From the NCBI RefSeq assembly GCF_000026105.1, contig NC_008027.1, positions 2,434,001-2,498,000 on the forward strand: 64,000 bases of DNA. The letters are read 5' to 3'. How positions within the stretch are numbered: the first letter of the stretch is position 1; the number at the start of each line of letters is the position of its first letter. Positions 60,252 to 64,000 of this stretch are shown piece by piece. The notes beneath the pieces are model-generated. The model made no database searches and was not told the DNA's origin. It saw only the letters and a program-made list of their open reading frames with translations. The stretch is from Pseudomonas entomophila L48 (GTDB lineage Bacteria > Pseudomonadota > Gammaproteobacteria > Pseudomonadales > Pseudomonadaceae). Made by a program: the position numbers and the translations under genes.

Positions 60252-60521
60252 ATGAATGCCAAGACCTTCGCCAGTGCCAGCCTGTTCGCCCTGCTCAGCC
60301 TGGGCGCGTTCGCCGCACAGGCCGCCACCCAGCCAGCCCCGGAAGCCATGCCGTACCACTACGGGGAGCACCTGGACGTGAAGAAAGTGCTGTCGGTCCA
60401 GACCGACCCGAGCGTCAGTTGCGGGGTGGCCAACTCACGCATGAACTACCTCGACTCCCAGGGCCGCCAGCATGATCTGCAATACCTGACCTATGCCACC
60501 GATGGCTGCCACGAACACTGA
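60252..60521 (+). CDS. DUF2790 family secreted protein
   Basis: The protein has 89 residues with AAGGAG upstream of the ATG at 60252. Signal peptide about 1-25 (SLFALLSLGAFAAQAATQ). The mature domain has YHYGEHLDVKKVLSVQTDPS, CGVANSRMNYLDSQGRQHDL and a final GC, with two cysteines for a disulfide. It is divergent from the two-component operon, whose dyad box lies in the shared promoter, and precedes a TlpA-like gene by 15 bases, so the pair is probably one operon. A role in envelope stress or metal response is inference. Confidence 0.87.
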   Translation: MNAKTFASASLFALLSLGAFAAQAATQPAPEAMPYHYGEHLDVKKVLSVQTDPSVSCGVANSRMNYLDSQGRQHDLQYLTYATDGCHEH

Positions 60522-60536
60522 TCGGGAGCCTGGCCG

Positions 60537-61094
60537 ATGACTTCGAAAACCGGCGGCGCCTGGCGCCGCCCAGGGCGTGTATTGCTGGCCGCCGTGGCGG
60601 TTACCTGCGCCCTTGGCGGCCTGGCCCTGGCGGTCCGGTCGCCTGCGCCCGACCTGGGGGCCATGCCGCCGTTGGCCGGTGCGCAGCAGTGGCTGAATTC
60701 ACCACCGCTGGATGCCGCTGCGCTCAGGGGCAAGGTGGTGCTGGTCGACTTCTGGACCTATGACTGCATCAACTGCCGGCGCAGCCTGCCGCATGTCAAT
60801 GACTGGGCCCGGCGCTACGCCGACCAGGGGCTGGTGGTCATCGGGGTGCATACACCGGAGTACGACTACGAGCACGATGTCGGCAACTTGCGCACGCAGG
60901 TCAAGCAATTGGGTATCGACTACCCGGTGGCGGTGGACAACGACTATCGCATCTGGAATGCCTGGGGTAATCAGTTCTGGCCCGCGCATTACTTCGTCGA
61001 TCGCCGTGGCCAGGTCCGTCATGTGCATTTTGGCGAGGGGAACTATGCAGGCCAGGAACAGGTGATCCGGCAGTTGCTGGACGAACGGGAGTGA
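60537..61094 (+). CDS. TlpA/DipZ-like periplasmic thioredoxin-fold protein
   Basis: The protein has 185 residues. The N-terminal 30 residues contain a membrane anchor or uncleaved signal (RVLLAAVAVTCALGGLALAV). The thioredoxin fold follows: LRGKVVLVDFWTYDCINCRR with the redox pair CINC, then LVVIGVHTPEYDYEHDVGNL and WGNQFWPAHYFVDRRGQVRH with the cis-proline loop. This motif is typical of the DipZ C-terminal domain/AhpC-TSA redoxins. It would reduce or oxidise periplasmic disulfides, perhaps of the DUF2790 protein encoded just upstream. The gene pair may be under the two-component system. Confidence 0.88.
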   Translation: MTSKTGGAWRRPGRVLLAAVAVTCALGGLALAVRSPAPDLGAMPPLAGAQQWLNSPPLDAAALRGKVVLVDFWTYDCINCRRSLPHVNDWARRYADQGLVVIGVHTPEYDYEHDVGNLRTQVKQLGIDYPVAVDNDYRIWNAWGNQFWPAHYFVDRRGQVRHVHFGEGNYAGQEQVIRQLLDERE

Positions 61095-61230
61095 CCCTGG
61101 CCCGGGGAAAGTGGTCGATCAGCGAACGGAATGTACCAACTGGAACATAAAGCTTTGTCCATCCCCGGGGTTCTCTTCTAGAATCCGCGCATGCCCAGGC
61201 GCCATGCCCGGGCCATCGCCCGAGAGCCCC

Positions 61231-62109
61231 ATGAGTTCCAGTACGCCGCTGTCCGGAGTCAACCAGCCGCTGCGCGGCATCGCCCTGGTGGTGGTGGCCA
61301 CCTTCCTGTTTGCCAGCCACGATGGGCTCTCGAAGTTCCTCGGTGGCGTGTACCCGATCATCATGGTGGTGTGGGCACGTTATGTGGTGCACACGTTGCT
61401 GATGGCCGGGATCTTCCTGCCCAAGGCGGGATTCGCCGTGCTGCGCACCCGCCGGCCGCTGCTGCAGACCCTGCGCGCACTCAGCCTGCTCAGTACCAGC
61501 CTGCTGTTCACCGCTGGCCTGCAGTATTTGCCCTTGGCGGAGGCGACCTCGGTCAACTTCCTCGCGCCGGTGCTGGTTACCGCGCTGTCGGTGCCCTTGC
61601 TCAAGGAGCGTGTCACGCTGGGACAGTGGGTGGCGGTGGTGATGGGGTTCATCGGCGTACTGGTGGTGGTTCACCCGGGGGGCGCGATGTTCACGCCGGC
61701 CATTTTGTTCCCGTTCGGTTCGGCGCTGGGGTTCTGCTTCTATCAGTTGCTCACGCGCAAGTTGGCGGCCCATGACAGCCCGACCACCAGCAACTTCTAC
61801 GCGGGGTTGTGCAATACCTTGATCATGACGGCGCTGGTGCCGTTTTTCTGGCAGGTGCCGGCGTGGCCGCATGTGTTGTTGATGTTGGCGCTGGGCGGCT
61901 GCGGGATGACGGCGCACCTGCTGTTGACCCAGGCGTTCCGCCATGCAGCGCCCGCGTTGCTGGCACCGTTCAGTTACTGCCAGATCGTGTTTGCCGGGTT
62001 GCTCGGGGCGGTGGTGTTCGGGCAGGTGCCGGATGGGATGAGCCTGGTGGGGATTTCGGTCATTTGCCTGAGTGGGCTGGGCGCGGCCTGGATGCAACGA
62101 CGCAGCTAG
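61231..62109 (+). CDS. DMT superfamily transporter (EamA family)
   Basis: The protein has 292 residues from the ATG at 61231 with ten predicted helices in two EamA repeats. The first repeat is LVVVATFLFASHDGLSKFLG with VWARYVVHTLLM and LPLAEATSVNFLAPVLVTAL, the second FGSALGFCFYQLLTRKLAAH and FRHAAPALLAPFSYCQIVFA with LLGAVVFGQVPDGMSLVGIS. Members export amino acids, nucleosides or drugs, or import carboxylates. A longer in-frame start at 61111 covers a promoter-like region and is rejected. It stands alone; a REP follows. Confidence 0.9.
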   Translation: MSSSTPLSGVNQPLRGIALVVVATFLFASHDGLSKFLGGVYPIIMVVWARYVVHTLLMAGIFLPKAGFAVLRTRRPLLQTLRALSLLSTSLLFTAGLQYLPLAEATSVNFLAPVLVTALSVPLLKERVTLGQWVAVVMGFIGVLVVVHPGGAMFTPAILFPFGSALGFCFYQLLTRKLAAHDSPTTSNFYAGLCNTLIMTALVPFFWQVPAWPHVLLMLALGGCGMTAHLLLTQAFRHAAPALLAPFSYCQIVFAGLLGAVVFGQVPDGMSLVGISVICLSGLGAAWMQRRS

Positions 62110-62142
62110 GGGGCGCGCATAGGGTCAGGGCCGTGCTGTCCC

Positions 62143-62169
62143 CGTAGGAGCCGGCTTGCCGGCGAACAG
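62143..62169. repeat. Single REP-type palindrome
   Basis: CCGTAGGAGCCGGCTTGCCG followed by GCGAAC, 34 bases after the DMT transporter stop; the rest of the gap to 62466 is AT-richer. Confidence 0.65.
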
Positions 62170-62196
62170 GCCTCGGTGATCAAGCCCTATTAAAAC

Positions 62197-62451
62197 TCAT
62201 GTAACTGCCGTGTTTGAAATTTGCCGAAACAGCAGGCTGTGAAGGACATATAACAATGTCCAATCATATTTGATGAACAGTTGATTGGTGTCATCTATCA
62301 AGCTGGCGTGATAGAGAGGGCCGATCATGTCGTCATAACTTTTGATTGGACGATCGTGTAGTGCATTCAATAGCCTGACAGGGTCGACAGTGTTGAAGTT
62401 GGTTATTCGGATAACTTGAAACTTCGCGCTGGTTATTTCGCATGATCGCGA
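62197..62451 (-). pseudogene. AT-rich reading-frame remnant (84 codons, no start)
   Basis: On the minus strand an uninterrupted frame of 84 codons runs from just after a TGA at 62454-62452 to a TGA at 62199-62197. The predicted peptide has protein-like composition (VDPVRLLNALHDRPIKSYDD, then FIKYDWTLLYVLHSLLFRQI). No ATG or ribosome site is at its 5' end; the first in-frame TTG would give 57 residues, the first ATG 43. It is AT-rich compared with the flanking genes, so it is probably the tail of an acquired gene cut off by insertion of the divergent oxidoreductase region. I do not recognise the family. Confidence 0.45.
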
Positions 62452-62466
62452 TCACGGGTGACCCTG

Positions 62467-64000
62467 ATGAACGAAGAAGAACACATCAAAAGTTACAATA
62501 GCCCGGCCGCCGGCTGGGGTGCGCTCAAGAGCGTGACCAAGGCCTGGCTGGGCAGCGAGAACGCCGTCAAGAACATCCGCATGATGCTCAAGACCAACCA
62601 GGACAGCGGTTTCGACTGCCCCGGCTGTGCCTGGGGCGAGTCGCCCGAGAGCGGCATGGTCAAGTTCTGCGAAAACGGCGCCAAGGCGGTCAACTGGGAA
62701 GCCACCGGGCGCTCGGTGGATCCCACATTCTTTGCCAAGTACAGTGTCGCCGCACTGCTCGAGCAGAGTGACTACTGGCTTGAGTACCAGGGCCGGCTGA
62801 CCCATCCGATGCGTTATGACAGTGCCACCGACCATTACGTCGAGATCAGTTGGGACGAAGCCTTCGCCCTGATCGCCCAGCACTTGAACCGCCTTGAGTC
62901 GCCCGACCAGGCCGATTTTTATACATCGGGTCGGGCCAGCAACGAAGCCGCCTTCCTTTATCAGTTGTTCGTGCGCACCTTCGGTACCAACAACTTCCCC
63001 GACTGCTCGAACATGTGCCACGAGGCCAGTGGCCTGGGCATGTCCAGCACCCTGGGCGTGGGCAAGGGCACCGTGGTGTTCCACGACCTGGAGCAGGCCG
63101 ACGCGATCTTCGTCATCGGCCAGAACCCCGGCACCAACCACCCGCGCATGCTCGAACCGTTGCGTGAGGCGGTGGAGCGCGGTGCCCAGGTGGTGTGCTT
63201 CAACCCACTGAAGGAGCGTGGCCTGGAACGCTTCCAGCACCCACAGCACCCATTCGAGATGCTCAGCAACGGTTCCGAACCGACCAACACCGCCTACTTC
63301 CGCCCGGCCTTGGGTGGCGACATGGCGGTACTGCGCGGCATGGCCAAGTTCCTCTTGCAGTGGGAGCGCGAGGCCCAGGCCAACGGCATGCCGCCGGTTT
63401 TCGACCATGCCTTCATCAAGGCCCATACCGATGGCATGGGCGATTACCTGGCACAGGTCGACGCCACTTCCTGGGAACATATCGTCGAGCAGTCCGGCCT
63501 GAGCAAGGCCGAGATCGAGCTGGCCGCGCGCATGTACCGCAAGGCCGAGCGGGTGATCATGTGCTGGGCCATGGGCGTCACCCAGCACCGCCACTCGGTG
63601 CCGACTGTGCAGGAAATCGTCAACCTGCAGCTGCTGCGCGGCAACGTCGGCCGCCCGGGCGCCGGCCTGTCGCCGGTGCGTGGCCACAGCAACGTGCAGG
63701 GCGACCGTAGCATGGGCATCGACGAGAAACCGCCAACCTGGCTGCTCGACAACCTGCAGCGGCGTTTCGGCATCGAGGTGCCGCGCGGCCACGGGCACAA
63801 CGCCGTGCTGGCGATCCAGGCCATGGAGGAGGGGCGCACCAAGGTGTTCGTCGCCCTGGGCGGCAACTTTGCCCAGGCCACCCCGGACACCCCGCGCACC
63901 CATGCGGCCCTGCGCAACTGCGAACTGACCGTGCACATCGCCACCAAGCTCAACCGTTCGCACCTGGTCACCGGCCGTGACGCGTTGATCCTGCCGTGCC
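62467..64000 (+). CDS. FdhF/YdeP-type molybdopterin oxidoreductase, 3' end beyond window
   Basis: The first 511 codons of a long frame are inside the window, from the ATG at 62467 (MNEEEHIKSYNSPAAGWGAL) and with no stop before 64000. A CPGC-type metal-site motif is FDCPGCAWGESPESG. The molybdopterin domain follows: YDSATDHYVEISWDEAF, FYTSGRASNEAAFLYQLFVR, CSNMCHEASGLGMSSTLGVG, IFVIGQNPGTNHPRMLEPL and QLLRGNVGRPGAGLSPVRGH. It belongs to the FdhF/YdeP family, which lacks the usual N-terminal 4Fe-4S cubane of formate dehydrogenase alpha. E. coli YdeP is connected with acid resistance. The substrate in this organism is unknown. In other Pseudomonas an FdhD homologue often follows. Confidence 0.9.
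   Translation, partial: MNEEEHIKSYNSPAAGWGALKSVTKAWLGSENAVKNIRMMLKTNQDSGFDCPGCAWGESPESGMVKFCENGAKAVNWEATGRSVDPTFFAKYSVAALLEQSDYWLEYQGRLTHPMRYDSATDHYVEISWDEAFALIAQHLNRLESPDQADFYTSGRASNEAAFLYQLFVRTFGTNNFPDCSNMCHEASGLGMSSTLGVGKGTVVFHDLEQADAIFVIGQNPGTNHPRMLEPLREAVERGAQVVCFNPLKERGLERFQHPQHPFEMLSNGSEPTNTAYFRPALGGDMAVLRGMAKFLLQWEREAQANGMPPVFDHAFIKAHTDGMGDYLAQVDATSWEHIVEQSGLSKAEIELAARMYRKAERVIMCWAMGVTQHRHSVPTVQEIVNLQLLRGNVGRPGAGLSPVRGHSNVQGDRSMGIDEKPPTWLLDNLQRRFGIEVPRGHGHNAVLAIQAMEEGRTKVFVALGGNFAQATPDTPRTHAALRNCELTVHIATKLNRSHLVTGRDALILPC

Noticed and set aside
62452..63963. 503-codon minus-strand frame opposite the molybdopterin oxidoreductase
   Set aside because: Antisense shadow; the plus-strand frame from 62467 has clear molybdopterin-domain motifs and runs open to the window end.

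Overview
The window looks like a chromosomal stretch of a fluorescent Pseudomonas, most likely of the P. putida group. It is GC-rich and dense in genes. Its intergenic gaps are dotted with the REP-type palindrome core GTAGGAGCCGGCTTGCCGGC, and it carries families typical of the genus: OprD porin, DUF2790 and DUF2388 secreted proteins, MocR regulators, several TonB-dependent receptors and an aromatic L-amino-acid decarboxylase next to a LysR gene. The species is inferred from gene content and repeats; no database was searched.

Layout. 1-4.1 kb: a minus-strand metal-uptake operon (TonB receptor, periplasmic binding protein, di-heme DUF1111 protein), preceded by a promoter and terminator pair that may be a small RNA or attenuator. 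4.4-8.1 kb: PP2C-like phosphatase, GNAT, two VOC proteins and an AraC regulator. 8.1-12.6 kb: a siderophore receptor with a Fur box, then a radical SAM/DUF4130 DNA-repair pair behind a LexA-like box. 12.7-16.5 kb: malate:quinone oxidoreductase, then LysR, monooxygenase-like and DJ-1/PfpI genes. 16.6-21.6 kb: GNAT plus a 64-residue protein, an orphan signal peptidase II, a methyltransferase and the carboxynorspermidine pair. 21.9-29.7 kb: YebC paralog, LysR and aromatic amino acid decarboxylase, lipoprotein, KatG, SCP2-JmjC protein. 30-36.8 kb: MocR regulator with an MFS exporter, lipoprotein endonuclease, a third TonB receptor with DUF2946 and DUF2388. 37-43.6 kb: DapA-like and class II aldolase genes with an XRE-cupin regulator, RidA, TrmK, an MFS transporter, DUF2790 and LysR. 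43.7-46.2 kb: OprD and a DUF1624 membrane protein.

46.3-48.5 kb is the clearest accessory island. It holds a frameshifted LysR tail, then an ATGA-overlapped trio (orphan Hcp, DUF4225 protein, small three-helix membrane protein), and then a 67-residue peptide with a double-glycine leader whose ribosome-binding region is duplicated. I read the trio as a type VI secretion cargo module (carrier, candidate effector, candidate immunity). The effector gene has an in-frame amber codon at position 7.

48.6-55 kb: a MocR regulator divergent from an amino acid permease whose long leader is full of perfect hairpins, Tam methyltransferase, a DUF2784 protein, and a one-kilobase gene-free stretch built of inverted arms around a 16-copy heptamer repeat. 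54.1-58 kb: LysR, OPA-family transporter and FAD oxidoreductase. 58-61.1 kb: a two-component system facing a DUF2790 and thioredoxin-like pair. 61.2-64 kb: a DMT exporter, an AT-rich reading-frame remnant and the 5' part of an FdhF/YdeP-type molybdopterin oxidoreductase that runs off the window.
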